Of a DNA stretch of 64,000 nucleotides, positions 51,075 through 58,958 are shown in pieces. The notes below the pieces were generated by a model. It did no database searches. It was given only the letters and a program-made list of their open reading frames with translations, and was not told the DNA's origin. How positions within the stretch are numbered: position 1 is the first letter of the stretch; each line of letters opens with the position of its first letter. A program made the translations under genes and the position numbers. The stretch is from Streptomyces sp. NRRL B-1140 (GTDB lineage Bacteria > Actinomycetota > Actinomycetes > Streptomycetales > Streptomycetaceae), in assembly GCF_001280065.1 (NCBI RefSeq), contig NZ_LGEA01000080.1, positions 1-64,000 on the forward strand, written 5' to 3'.

Positions 51075-51674
51075 TCAGTTCCCGGTGGCGCGCGCGTAGG
51101 TGACGATGGCCGCGCCGCTGTCGAGCACGGTGTGGCCGGTGAGCTCCCAGCCGCGCGGATCGAAGGCGGCCTTGTGGGAGAAGACCGGGATTCCGGCGCC
51201 GATGGTCAACGGGGCCGTCTTGAGGACGAGCTGGTCGATCTCGCCGTACAGGGCACCGGCCAGTTCCGCCCCGCCCAGCAGCCAGATGTCCTTGCCGTCC
51301 TCCTGCTTCAACTGCCGCACCCTGTCGACCGCGTCGCCGGCGACCAGTTCGACGGCCGGGGCCGGGACCTCGGTGAGGGTCCGTGAGAAGACCAGGTGAC
51401 GCAGATGGGGGTAGGCGTCGTCGATGCCGGCCTTGAGGCCGATCTCGTAACTGCGCCGTCCCTCCAGGACGGTGTCGAAGTGTGTGCCCTCCGCGGTGAC
51501 GGACAGAGCCGCCCGGGCCTGGACGGGCAGGGTCTCCGGGTACTCCGTCACGAGGTGCTGGATGTAGTCCCCGGGGATCGGCCAGAAGCCGTCCGGACCT
51601 GTGGGGTCGGCGCCGTCCGGGCCCGCGATGAAACCGTCCAGGGTGGTGGCGATGTAGTACACGAGCTTTCGCAT
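51075..51674 (-). CDS. RibD-C/dihydrofolate reductase-like protein
   Basis: A 199-residue protein of the DHFR-like RibD-C superfamily: MRKLVYYIATTLDGFIAGPD, DTVLEGRRSYEIGLKAG, KDIWLLGGAELAGALYGEID and APLTIGAGIPVFS. These stand-alone domains bind NADPH; the substrate is unknown and they are not the housekeeping folate enzyme. It lies downstream of the VOC gene on the same strand (42 bases), so both are probably controlled from the inverted repeat at 52164. Confidence 0.88.
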   Translation of the reverse strand: MRKLVYYIATTLDGFIAGPDGADPTGPDGFWPIPGDYIQHLVTEYPETLPVQARAALSVTAEGTHFDTVLEGRRSYEIGLKAGIDDAYPHLRHLVFSRTLTEVPAPAVELVAGDAVDRVRQLKQEDGKDIWLLGGAELAGALYGEIDQLVLKTAPLTIGAGIPVFSHKAAFDPRGWELTGHTVLDSGAAIVTYARATGN

Positions 51675-51715
51675 GCGGTGCGCTCTCTTCCGGGTCTGCG
51701 GGATGGGCGAGGGGG

Positions 51716-52105
51716 TCAGGAGTGGTCCGGCGTGACCCATTCGACGAACTGGACGACGACCCCGTTCGGGTCGGTGACCTGGAACAGGCGCTCTCCCCAC
51801 GGCTCTTCGCGCAGGGGCATCGTGATGTCGACGCCCTCGGAACGCAGCCGTCTCTCCTCGGCGTCGAGGCCGGTGACGGTGAAGGCGAGGATCAGGCCGT
51901 CGGCGTGCCGGTCGCGCTGGTCGGGCGGCAGGACGTCGGTGCCCCTTTGGAGCAGGACGATGTCGACGGCGGCATCGTCACGGGCGAGGGAGGCGAATCC
52001 GTCGGCCGCGGCCTGTTCCCGGTAGCCGAGGTGCTCGGTGAAGAAGCCGCGGGAGGCCGCGATGTCTTCGACGGTGAGGGAGGCGGTGGAAGCGGTGATC
52101 CTCAA
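51716..52105 (-). CDS. VOC-family (glyoxalase/bleomycin-resistance fold) protein
   Basis: A 129-residue VOC-superfamily protein: ASLTVEDIAASRGFFTEHLG, HADGLILAFTVTGLDAEERR, MPLREEPWGERLFQVTDPNG and VVVQFVEWV. Possible metal ligands are His and the Glu in VEWV. It may bind or degrade a reactive compound. The TTG start is supported by AAGGA 7 bases upstream. First gene of a VOC-DHFR pair, divergent from a TetR gene. Confidence 0.85.
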   Translation of the reverse strand: MRITASTASLTVEDIAASRGFFTEHLGYREQAAADGFASLARDDAAVDIVLLQRGTDVLPPDQRDRHADGLILAFTVTGLDAEERRLRSEGVDITMPLREEPWGERLFQVTDPNGVVVQFVEWVTPDHS

Positions 52106-52163
52106 ACTGGGTTCCTTGTCGGATTGCGGTCGGGGTGGTGTTCCTTCGGCGCTGATCTTACGT

Positions 52164-52183
52164 CGGTAGTAACATTACTACCG
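52164..52183. promoter_or_regulatory. TetR operator between VOC and tetR-type genes
   Basis: CGGTAGTAA (52164-52172) and TTACTACCG (52175-52183) are perfect 9-bp arms around CA. It lies 58 bases from the VOC start and 51 from the TetR start, so one site could control both directions. AT content is well above the flanks. Confidence 0.85.
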
Positions 52184-52234
52184 TGCACCCAATGCCGTAA
52201 ACATATTTTTGCTACGGAGGTAAGATTCTCTTCC

Positions 52235-52912
52235 ATGGACACCAGGACGAGCCCCCCGGCGACTGCCTCCACACCCGGCGCCACCGCCCCGCAGGGCCTG
52301 CGGGAGGCGAAGAAGCAGGAGACGCGGCAGCTGATCTCCGACCACGCGACCCGGCTCTTCATCGAGCAGGGCTTCGAGAACACCACCATCGCCGAGATCG
52401 CGGCGGCTTCCCGCGTCGCGAAGAAGACGGTGACCAACTACTTCGCGCGCAAAGAGGACTTGGCTCTCGACCATCAGGACGAGTTCGCGGCCTCGCCGGC
52501 CCGGGTCGTGATGTCACGCGACCCCGGGGAGTCGGCCCTCGCGGCGCTGCGCCGTGCCTTCGAGGCCGCCGTCGCGGCGCAGGACCCGGTCGCCGGATTC
52601 GCCGGCCCGGAGTTCTCCCGCATGATCACCGACAGCCCCACCCTGTCGGCATGCCTGCGCAACCTCCACGACCGGCGTGAGCAGGCGCTGGCAGAGGCCC
52701 TCGCCGAAGCCGTAGGTGCGCGGCCGGACGACATCACCGTCCGTACAGTCGCCGGGCTGCTCGGCGCCGTGCACCGCGTCCTGTTCCAGCGCATCCAGGA
52801 CCTGACCCTGGCCGGTCACACCAACGACGAGATCGCCGGGACGATCGGTCAGGAGGCGGCACGGGCCTTCGACCTCCTCGAACCGGCGATCGGGGACTAT
52901 GCGGTCGCCTGA
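52235..52912 (+). CDS. TetR-family transcriptional regulator
   Basis: A 225-residue repressor. The N-terminal ~22 residues are polar. The HTH lies near residues 40-85 (ATRLFIEQGFENTTIAEIAA, RVAKKTVTNYFARKEDL). The C-terminal helical ligand domain (EFSRMITDSPTLSACLRNLH, FQRIQDLTLAGHTNDEIAGT) fits common Streptomyces TetR proteins of the AcrR type. It probably represses itself and the divergent VOC-DHFR pair through the 20-bp inverted repeat. GGAGG lies 13 bases upstream, somewhat far. Confidence 0.9.
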   Translation: MDTRTSPPATASTPGATAPQGLREAKKQETRQLISDHATRLFIEQGFENTTIAEIAAASRVAKKTVTNYFARKEDLALDHQDEFAASPARVVMSRDPGESALAALRRAFEAAVAAQDPVAGFAGPEFSRMITDSPTLSACLRNLHDRREQALAEALAEAVGARPDDITVRTVAGLLGAVHRVLFQRIQDLTLAGHTNDEIAGTIGQEAARAFDLLEPAIGDYAVA

Positions 52913-52940
52913 GGGGTCCTGAGGGGTCCTGAGGGGTTCG
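52911..52940 (+). repeat. Three tandem 10-base units after tetR
   Basis: GAGGGGTCCT occurs twice in direct tandem (52911-52930), followed by the near copy GAGGGGTTCG. The first unit overlaps the TetR stop codon. It is likely slippage-generated and may vary between strains. Confidence 0.7.
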
Positions 52941-52959
52941 GAGGGCGCCTTCCATCTGA

Positions 52960-52983
52960 GGGCGGAGCCCGAAAGCTCCGCCC
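52960..52983. terminator. Terminator between tetR and the conserved hypothetical gene
   Basis: A 9-bp stem GGGCGGAGC/GCTCCGCCC (52960-52968 with 52975-52983) with a 6-base loop lies between convergent genes. Confidence 0.75.
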
Positions 52984-53003
52984 GAATCGCAAGAAGCCCC
53001 GGC

Positions 53004-53435
53004 TCAGGGCCACACAAGGCAGTACGGCTGGTGCCCCGCCTCATGCAACCGATGGCTGAAGTCCTGCCACTCGTGCAGCAGTTGGTAGACGTTGAACGCG
53101 TCCCGGGGGCCGCCCCGGTCCGGGACCGTCGACCAGATGAAGGCCGCCGCGCCCACCGCCTCCTCGCCGATGCCGCGCAGGGGGTCGACGACCGTCATGG
53201 GCAGCTTCACCACGGCGTAGTCGGGGTGCAGGACGACGAGCTCCAGGGGCGGGACCTTGTGCAGGGGGACGCCCTCGATGCCCGTGAGGACCATCGCGGC
53301 CATGGTCTCCGGCTTGATCTTCGTGAACATGCCGTTCATGCCGAGCTCGTCGCCGCCGAGCTCCTCGGGGCGCATCGAGATCGGCACGCGGGCCGCGGTC
53401 GCGCCGTCGGGCGCACCGAAGTACTTGTACGTCAC
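53004..53435 (-). CDS. Conserved hypothetical protein upstream of hemL
   Basis: A 143-residue soluble protein not assigned to a named family: [39 protein letters not shown] middle, [20 protein letters not shown] and the ending [20 protein letters not shown]...PYCLVWP. Similar proteins seem usual beside hemL in Streptomyces (from memory). GTG 53435 and the in-frame GTG 53441 are both possible. The longer frame upstream runs through a 24-base tandem duplication and is low in coding character. Confidence 0.65.
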   Translation of the reverse strand: MTYKYFGAPDGATAARVPISMRPEELGGDELGMNGMFTKIKPETMAAMVLTGIEGVPLHKVPPLELVVLHPDYAVVKLPMTVVDPLRGIGEEAVGAAAFIWSTVPDRGGPRDAFNVYQLLHEWQDFSHRLHEAGHQPYCLVWP

Positions 53436-53470
53436 CCCCACCCGACCACCATTCCCGCTGCTCCCGGCCC

Positions 53471-53518
53471 GAAGATCGTCCACCTGACGTTCAGGAAGAT
53501 CGTCCACCTGACGTTCAG
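53471..53518. repeat. Perfect tandem duplication of a 24-base unit
   Basis: The unit GAAGATCGTCCACCTG followed by ACGTTCAG occurs at 53471-53494 and again at 53495-53518 without a mismatch. Each unit ends in CTGA-CGT-TCAG, a short inverted repeat. It lies 36-83 bases upstream of the minus-strand hypothetical gene, in its leader or promoter. A recent duplication is implied. Confidence 0.85.
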
Positions 53519-53974
53519 TACGTCCGGCGGCCCGCTCCGGTTCACTCGGTGCACCCTGTGTCCGACGCGGTTCCTGAGCGTCCTCCGCCTCGCGCCGGTG
53601 CCGTCCCCGCCGGGCACGTCGAGGACCCAGGTCATCGGTCCCCTCGCCCAGTCCGCCACCGCGATGCATATCTCCACCCGACTGCTTTTTCCAGAACGCG
53701 TCGCCCCGCCGCGCAACCCGATCATCGTGTCAGTGACCTCCCCCACGGCCGCACGCCGAAACGTGCGCTGAAACAACTGTCCGCGGGATGTCCGCAGCCT
53801 CCGGCCACGCCGGGCCGTGCGAGCTGTGTGTATCCGGGTCCAGTCTCGCAGACGACGGGGACCGCGGGGCCGGTTGTCCCGTGCCCCGTCCGCCCGCGCC
53901 CCTGGCCTACCCTGAACAGGTCACTGGCACCCGGAGCCCGACAGCGTCGGAGAAGGTCGGAGAAGTCGCAGGTC
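53519..53974. other. Intergenic region upstream of hemL
   Basis: This stretch, together with the leader on its left, makes a 539-base gap, the largest here. It should hold divergent promoters for hemL and the hypothetical gene. Open frames across it have no recognisable domain. A -10-like TACCCT lies at 53908-53913, about 62 bases before hemL, without a clear -35. No Rex operator was found. Confidence 0.5.
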
Positions 53975-55291
53975 ATGAGTGAACTGGCATATCCGTATGA
54001 AGCACCGGCCTCGCAGGCTCTGTTCGACCGTGCGGCGGCCGTCACGCCCGGCGGCGTGAACTCCCCGGTGCGGGCCTTCCGAGCCGTCGGCGGCACGCCG
54101 CGGTTCATGGTGTCCGGCACCGGCCCCTATCTGACCGACGCCGACGGCAGGGAGTACGTCGATCTCGTGTGCTCCTGGGGGCCCATGATCCTGGGCCACT
54201 CGCACCCCGAGGTCATCGCCGCCGTGCAGGACGCCGTATCCCGCGGTACGTCCTTCGGCACGCCCGGTGAGGGCGAGGTCGCGCTCGCCGAGGAGATGGT
54301 CGCCCGCGTCGCGCCGCTGGAGCAGGTGCGCCTCGTCTCCAGCGGGACCGAGGCGACCATGTCCGCCATCCGGCTCGCGCGGGGATTCACGCAGCGCACC
54401 AAGGTGATCAAGTTCGCCGGGTGCTACCACGGGCACGTCGACTCGCTGCTCGCCGCGGCCGGCAGCGGGGTCGCCACCTTCGCGCTGCCCGACACCCCGG
54501 GCGTCACGGGCGCCCAGGCCGGCGACACCATCGTCCTGCCGTACAACGACCTCGACGCCGTGCGCGAGGCCTTCGGGGCCCACCCCGGCGAGGTCGCGTG
54601 CGTGATCACCGAGGCGTCCCCGGGCAACATGGGCGTCGTGCCGCCCGCCGAGGGGTTCAACCAGGGCCTGAAGGACCTGTGCGCCGAGAACGGCGCGCTC
54701 TACATCTCCGACGAGGTCATGACCGGCTTCCGGACCAGCCGGTCCGGGTGGTTCGGGGTCGACGGCGTCGTCCCGGACCTGATGACCTTCGGCAAGGTCA
54801 TGGGCGGCGGCTTCCCCGCGGCGGCCTTCGGCGGGCGCGCGGACGTCATGGCCCACCTCGCCCCGGCCGGGCCCGTCTACCAGGCCGGCACCCTCTCCGG
54901 TAACCCCGTCGCCACCGCCGCCGGGCTCGCCCAGCTGCGGCTCCTCGACGACGCCGCCTACGCCAAGGTCGACGCCGTGTCGAAGGAGATCCAGGGGCTC
55001 GTCACCGGAGCCCTGTCCAAGGAGGGCGTGGCGCACACGCTCCAGAACGCCTCCAACATGTTCTCGGTGTTCTTCACCGACCGGCCCGTGCGCAACTACG
55101 AGGACGCCAGGACCCAGGAGTCCTTCCGCTTCACCGCGTTCTTCCACTCGCTGCTCGCCGACGGCGTCTACCTGCCGCCGTCCTCCTTCGAGTCCTGGTT
55201 CGTGTCCACCGCGCACGACGAGCGGGCCGTACAGAAGATCGCCGACGCCCTTCCGGCGGCGGCCCGGGCGGCTGCGGAGGCCACGGCATGA
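53975..55291 (+). CDS. hemL: Glutamate-1-semialdehyde 2,1-aminomutase
   Basis: A 438-residue PLP enzyme that converts glutamate-1-semialdehyde, the product of HemA, to 5-aminolevulinate. Marks: [25 protein letters not shown]-type [56 protein letters not shown] and the PLP lysine in [22 protein letters not shown] 53975 gives the usual [13 protein letters not shown]. Its stop overlaps the histidine phosphatase start in ATGA. Confidence 0.96.
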   Translation: MSELAYPYEAPASQALFDRAAAVTPGGVNSPVRAFRAVGGTPRFMVSGTGPYLTDADGREYVDLVCSWGPMILGHSHPEVIAAVQDAVSRGTSFGTPGEGEVALAEEMVARVAPLEQVRLVSSGTEATMSAIRLARGFTQRTKVIKFAGCYHGHVDSLLAAAGSGVATFALPDTPGVTGAQAGDTIVLPYNDLDAVREAFGAHPGEVACVITEASPGNMGVVPPAEGFNQGLKDLCAENGALYISDEVMTGFRTSRSGWFGVDGVVPDLMTFGKVMGGGFPAAAFGGRADVMAHLAPAGPVYQAGTLSGNPVATAAGLAQLRLLDDAAYAKVDAVSKEIQGLVTGALSKEGVAHTLQNASNMFSVFFTDRPVRNYEDARTQESFRFTAFFHSLLADGVYLPPSSFESWFVSTAHDERAVQKIADALPAAARAAAEATA

Positions 55292-55986
55292 GCGAGCAGC
55301 GGAGCAACGGCGCCGAGGACATCACCGTCGTCCACGTCATGCGGCACGGCGAGGTCGCCAACCCGGACGGCATCCTCTACGGCCGCCTCCCCGGCTACCA
55401 CCTCTCCGACCTGGGGCGCCGCATGGCCGACCGGGTCGCCGAGCACCTGTCCGGCCGTGATGTGACGTACGTCGTCGCCTCCCCGCTGGAGCGGGCCCAG
55501 GAGACGGCCGAGCCGATCGCCAAGGCGCACGGTCTGGACCTGGCGACCGACGAGCGGCTGATCGAGGCCGACAACATCTTCCAGGGCAAGACGTTCGGCG
55601 TCGGGGACGGTGCGCTGCGCAAGCCGAACAACTGGAAGCACCTGGTCAACCCGTTCCGGCCGTCGTGGGGCGAGCCGTACGTCGACCAGGTCGTCCGCAT
55701 GATGAGCGCGCTCAGCACGGCGAAGGACCAGGCCCGCGGGCACGAGGCGGTCGTGGTCAGCCACCAGCTGCCCATCTGGATCGTCCGGTCCTACGTCGAG
55801 CGCCGCCGCCTCTGGCACGACCCGCGCAAGCGCCAGTGCACGCTCGCGTCGCTGACGACGTTCACGTACCAGGGCGACCGGATCGTCTCCGTCGGCTACA
55901 GCGAACCGGCCCGCGATCTCGTCCCGGCCCATCTCCTCGCCGGTGCCAAGCCGGTGAAGGGGCAGGCCAAGGCGTTCGGGGCGTAG
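55288..55986 (+). CDS. Histidine phosphatase superfamily protein (phosphoglycerate mutase-like)
   Basis: A 232-residue protein. The catalytic RHG motif is in [20 protein letters not shown], the second catalytic His in [20 protein letters not shown], and EAD in [11 protein letters not shown]. Substrate unknown; sequence resembles broad-specificity phosphatases rather than glycolytic mutase. Translationally coupled to hemL by a 4-base overlap, which suggests a conserved functional link, and closed by a strong terminator. Confidence 0.88.
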   Translation: MSEQRSNGAEDITVVHVMRHGEVANPDGILYGRLPGYHLSDLGRRMADRVAEHLSGRDVTYVVASPLERAQETAEPIAKAHGLDLATDERLIEADNIFQGKTFGVGDGALRKPNNWKHLVNPFRPSWGEPYVDQVVRMMSALSTAKDQARGHEAVVVSHQLPIWIVRSYVERRRLWHDPRKRQCTLASLTTFTYQGDRIVSVGYSEPARDLVPAHLLAGAKPVKGQAKAFGA

Positions 55987-56001
55987 TTCCCCGGGCCCGC
56001 G

Positions 56002-56048
56002 TAAGGGGGCGTTCGGCAGGCCTGCAAGGCCTTTCGTTCGCCCCCTTA
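56002..56048 (+). terminator. Terminator after the hemL operon
   Basis: A 10-bp outer stem (56002-56011 with 56039-56048) encloses a second small hairpin with AGGCCT arms. It lies 15 bases after the phosphatase stop and separates the hemL pair from the lipoprotein-cytochrome c genes. Confidence 0.8.
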
Positions 56049-56158
56049 TGAGCGCTTAGGACTACTTCGTTACGGAATCTGCGCATATCAGCGGAACCCC
56101 GTTCCCCGCCACGGCCTCTGACTGGGTGACCAGCACGACGTGACGAATCGGGGATGCC

Positions 56159-57457
56159 ATGCGCGCTCTCTCCCGCAGGGGAATGCTCGGACTCGGCGCG
56201 GGAGCCGCCGCCGCCGTCTCACTCGCCGGATGCGGCGGTCTCACGGGCTCGGACGACTCCGGCCGCGCCGACGGTTCCGGCGGCGAGTCAGCGCAGGGCG
56301 GATCGAAGCCGAAGCCGAAGCCCACCGCCCGCCCCATCGGCGACGGCTCCACCGCCCACACGGGCAAGCAGCCCCACCAGCCCGCCGGGCCCGAGCCGCT
56401 GGAGCCGGGTCAGACCCCGCCCCAGTTCGTCGTGTTCTCCTGGGACGGCGCCGGCGAGGTCGGCAACGGCCTCTTCCCGCGCTTCCTGGATCTGGCCAAG
56501 GAGCACGGCGCGAGCATGACCTTCTTCCTGTCCGGGCTGTACCTGCTGCCCGAGTCGAAGAAGCGCCTGTACAACCCGCCGAACAACCCGCGCGGCGCCT
56601 CCGACATCGGCTACCTCACCGACGACCACGTCAAGGCGACCCTGGAGAACGTCCGCCGGGCGTGGCTGGAGGGCCACGAGATCGGCACCCACTTCAACGG
56701 GCACTTCTGCGGCGAGTCCCACGGCTCGGTCAAGAACTGGACGCCGGCGCAGTGGCGCACGGAGATCGACCAGGCGAAGTCCTTCGTCAAGGAGTGGCGC
56801 ACCAACACCGGCTGGACCGACCTGCCGTCGCTGCCGTTCGACTACGACAAGGAGCTCGTCGGCGGCCGTACGCCCTGTCTGCTCGGCCAGGACAACCTGC
56901 TGCCCACCGCGCGCGAGCTCGGCTGGCGCTACGACGCCTCCTCGCCCGGCGGCCTCCAGGTCTGGCCCCGCAAGCGCCAGGGCATATGGGACCTGCCCCT
57001 GCAGCAGATACCTTTCCCCGGCCGCGGCTTCGAGGTCCTGTCGATGGACTACAACATGCTGGCCAACCAGTCCCTCGCCACCACGAAGGCCCCGGCCCAC
57101 AACTACCCGGGCTGGCGGAAGCAGTCGGCGCAGGCGTACATCCAGGGATTCAAGCGGGCATACGAGACAAACCGGGCACCGCTCTTCATCGGCAACCACT
57201 TCGAGCAGTGGAACGGCGGCATCTACATGGACGCCGTCGAGGAGGCCTTCCGGCACATCGCGCGCGAGAAGGAGAAGGGTGCCGATGTGCGTCTCGTCTC
57301 CTTCCGGCAGTTCACCGACTGGCTCGACGTGCAGAACCCCGAGGTCCTCGACAAGCTCCGTACGCTCGGCGTCGGGCAGCAGCCGGCCGGTGGCTGGCGG
57401 GAGTTCACCGGCCAGGCCGCCACGCCCAGCCGGGAAGCCTCGCCGAACGCCGCCTGA
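56159..57457 (+). CDS. Tat-type lipoprotein with polysaccharide-deacetylase-like fold
   Basis: A 432-residue exported protein. The signal has a twin-arginine stretch (LSRRGMLGLGAGAAAAVSLA) and lipobox LAGC (Cys25), so Tat export and lipid anchoring are likely. After a Pro/Gly/Lys linker a NodB-like region follows: FVVFSWDGAGEVGNGLFPRF (motif 1 with only one of the usual two Asp) and HEIGTHFNGHFCGESHG (HxxxH metal site). A late IGNHFEQWNGG resembles motif 4. Deacetylase activity is therefore possible but not certain. It sits upstream of the cytochrome c maturation genes. Confidence 0.78.
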   Translation: MRALSRRGMLGLGAGAAAAVSLAGCGGLTGSDDSGRADGSGGESAQGGSKPKPKPTARPIGDGSTAHTGKQPHQPAGPEPLEPGQTPPQFVVFSWDGAGEVGNGLFPRFLDLAKEHGASMTFFLSGLYLLPESKKRLYNPPNNPRGASDIGYLTDDHVKATLENVRRAWLEGHEIGTHFNGHFCGESHGSVKNWTPAQWRTEIDQAKSFVKEWRTNTGWTDLPSLPFDYDKELVGGRTPCLLGQDNLLPTARELGWRYDASSPGGLQVWPRKRQGIWDLPLQQIPFPGRGFEVLSMDYNMLANQSLATTKAPAHNYPGWRKQSAQAYIQGFKRAYETNRAPLFIGNHFEQWNGGIYMDAVEEAFRHIAREKEKGADVRLVSFRQFTDWLDVQNPEVLDKLRTLGVGQQPAGGWREFTGQAATPSREASPNAA

Positions 57458-57523
57458 AATGCGGTTTTCCGCCCGCAAGGGGGGTGGGCGAGACCCCCAG
57501 AACGGGCATGCGAAACTTTTCAC

Positions 57524-58171
57524 ATGAGTGCCGACAGCGCCCCCCAGCGTTCGAACCGCACGACCCGTGCCACCGAGCGCACCCGACGTGTCCGCCGTAG
57601 TGCCGCCCTGACCGCCTCTCTCGCCGCGGCCGCGCTGCTCGTCACCGCGTGCGGCTCCGGCGGCACCTCCGGCGGGGGCGGCAACACCAATTTCGTCACC
57701 GGCACCGACGGCGTCGCCACCGTCGCCCAGGGCAAGCGCACCCCGGCCCCCGATCTGTCCGGCAAGACCATCGCCGGCAAGACCCTCGACGTCGCGGACT
57801 ACAAGGGCAAGGTCGTCGTCCTCAACGTGTGGGGTTCCTGGTGCAACCCCTGCCGCGCCGAGGCCAAGTACTTCGCGAAGGTCTCCAAGGACTACGCCGG
57901 CAAGGGCGTGCAGTTCGTCGGCATCAACACCCGTGACACCTCCACCGGCGCGGCCCTCGCCTTCGAGAAGGACTGGGGCATCACCTACCCCAGCCTCTAC
58001 GACCCCACCGGCAAGCTGCTGCTGCGCTTCAAGAAGGGCACGCTCAACCCGCAGGCGATCCCCTCCACGCTCATCCTCGACCGGGACGGCAGGATCGCGG
58101 CCCGCTCGCTGTCCGCGCTCAGCGAGGAACGGCTGCTGAAGATGCTCAAGCCGGTCGTCGCCGAGAAGTGA
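57524..58171 (+). CDS. resA: TlpA/ResA-like thiol-disulfide lipoprotein
   Basis: A 215-residue membrane-anchored thioredoxin. The signal anchor ends in lipobox VTAC (Cys43). The thioredoxin fold has the active site W106-C107-N-P-C110 in VWGSWCNPCRAEAKYF and a cis-Pro in NPQAIPSTLILDRDG. It reduces the apocytochrome c CxxCH cysteines outside the membrane before haem attachment. First of four co-directional genes; the symbol is by family and position. Confidence 0.9.
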   Translation: MSADSAPQRSNRTTRATERTRRVRRSAALTASLAAAALLVTACGSGGTSGGGGNTNFVTGTDGVATVAQGKRTPAPDLSGKTIAGKTLDVADYKGKVVVLNVWGSWCNPCRAEAKYFAKVSKDYAGKGVQFVGINTRDTSTGAALAFEKDWGITYPSLYDPTGKLLLRFKKGTLNPQAIPSTLILDRDGRIAARSLSALSEERLLKMLKPVVAEK

Positions 58172-58184
58172 GCGGAGCACCGAC

Positions 58185-58955
58185 GTGAGCGCAGTCACCC
58201 TCGCCGCGGTGGCGGACCCCAACGGCACGGTGCTCAACGGCGCCCTGCTGGCGGCCCTGCCGATCGCGCTGCTCGGCGGACTCGTCTCCTTCTTCTCGCC
58301 CTGCGTCCTGCCGCTGGTGCCCGGATACCTCTCCTACGTCACCGGAGTCAGCGGCACCGACCTGGCCGAGGCCCGGCGGGGACGGATGGTCGCCGGTGCC
58401 TCGCTGTTCGTCCTGGGCTTCACGGCGGTGTTCGTCTCCGGCGGGGCCCTCTTCGGGTACTTCGGCCAGACGCTCCAGGAGGAGCGGGGCGTACTCACCA
58501 AGGTGCTGGGCGTCCTCATGATCCTCATGGGCGTCTTCTTCATGGGCCTGATGCCCTGGCTCACCCAGCGCGAGTTCCGTTTCCACAAGAGGCCGGCGAC
58601 CGGCCTGGTGGGAGCCCCCGTGCTCGGCGCCCTCTTCGGCATCGGCTGGACGCCCTGCATCGGCCCGACGCTGTCCGCCGTGCAGACACTCGCCTGGCAG
58701 CAGGGAACCGCCGGTCGCGGGGCGATACTCACCTTCGCGTACTGTCTGGGCCTGGGCGTGCCGTTCGTGCTCGCCGCGGTCGCCTTCCGCAAGGCCCTCG
58801 GAGCCTTCGGCTGGATCAAGCGCCACTACGTCTGGGTGATGCGGATCGGCGGCACCATGATGATCGTGACCGGTCTGCTGCTGCTGACCGGCGCGTGGGA
58901 CCGCATCGTGCAGGAGATGCAGGTCTGGTCCGACGGCTTCACTGTGGGGATCTGA
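58185..58955 (+). CDS. ccdA: Cytochrome c biogenesis protein CcdA
   Basis: A 256-residue protein with six predicted membrane helices. It carries the two redox cysteines of the DsbD-core family: one in SFFSPCVLPLVPGYLSYVTG, the other in GIGWTPCIGPTLSAVQTL. It passes electrons from cytosolic thioredoxin to ResA. The GTG start follows GCGGAGC, 13 bases after resA. Confidence 0.93.
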   Translation: MSAVTLAAVADPNGTVLNGALLAALPIALLGGLVSFFSPCVLPLVPGYLSYVTGVSGTDLAEARRGRMVAGASLFVLGFTAVFVSGGALFGYFGQTLQEERGVLTKVLGVLMILMGVFFMGLMPWLTQREFRFHKRPATGLVGAPVLGALFGIGWTPCIGPTLSAVQTLAWQQGTAGRGAILTFAYCLGLGVPFVLAAVAFRKALGAFGWIKRHYVWVMRIGGTMMIVTGLLLLTGAWDRIVQEMQVWSDGFTVGI

Positions 58956-58958
58956 TCC

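Noticed and set aside
53471..53518. The 24-bp duplication as a phage or plasmid attachment site
   Set aside because: No tRNA, integrase or island lies between or beside the copies; they are directly adjacent.
53549..53974. N-terminal extension of hemL by ~140 residues
   Set aside because: The extension is Pro/Arg-rich, without domain or ribosome-binding site, and HemL homologues begin at [11 protein letters not shown].
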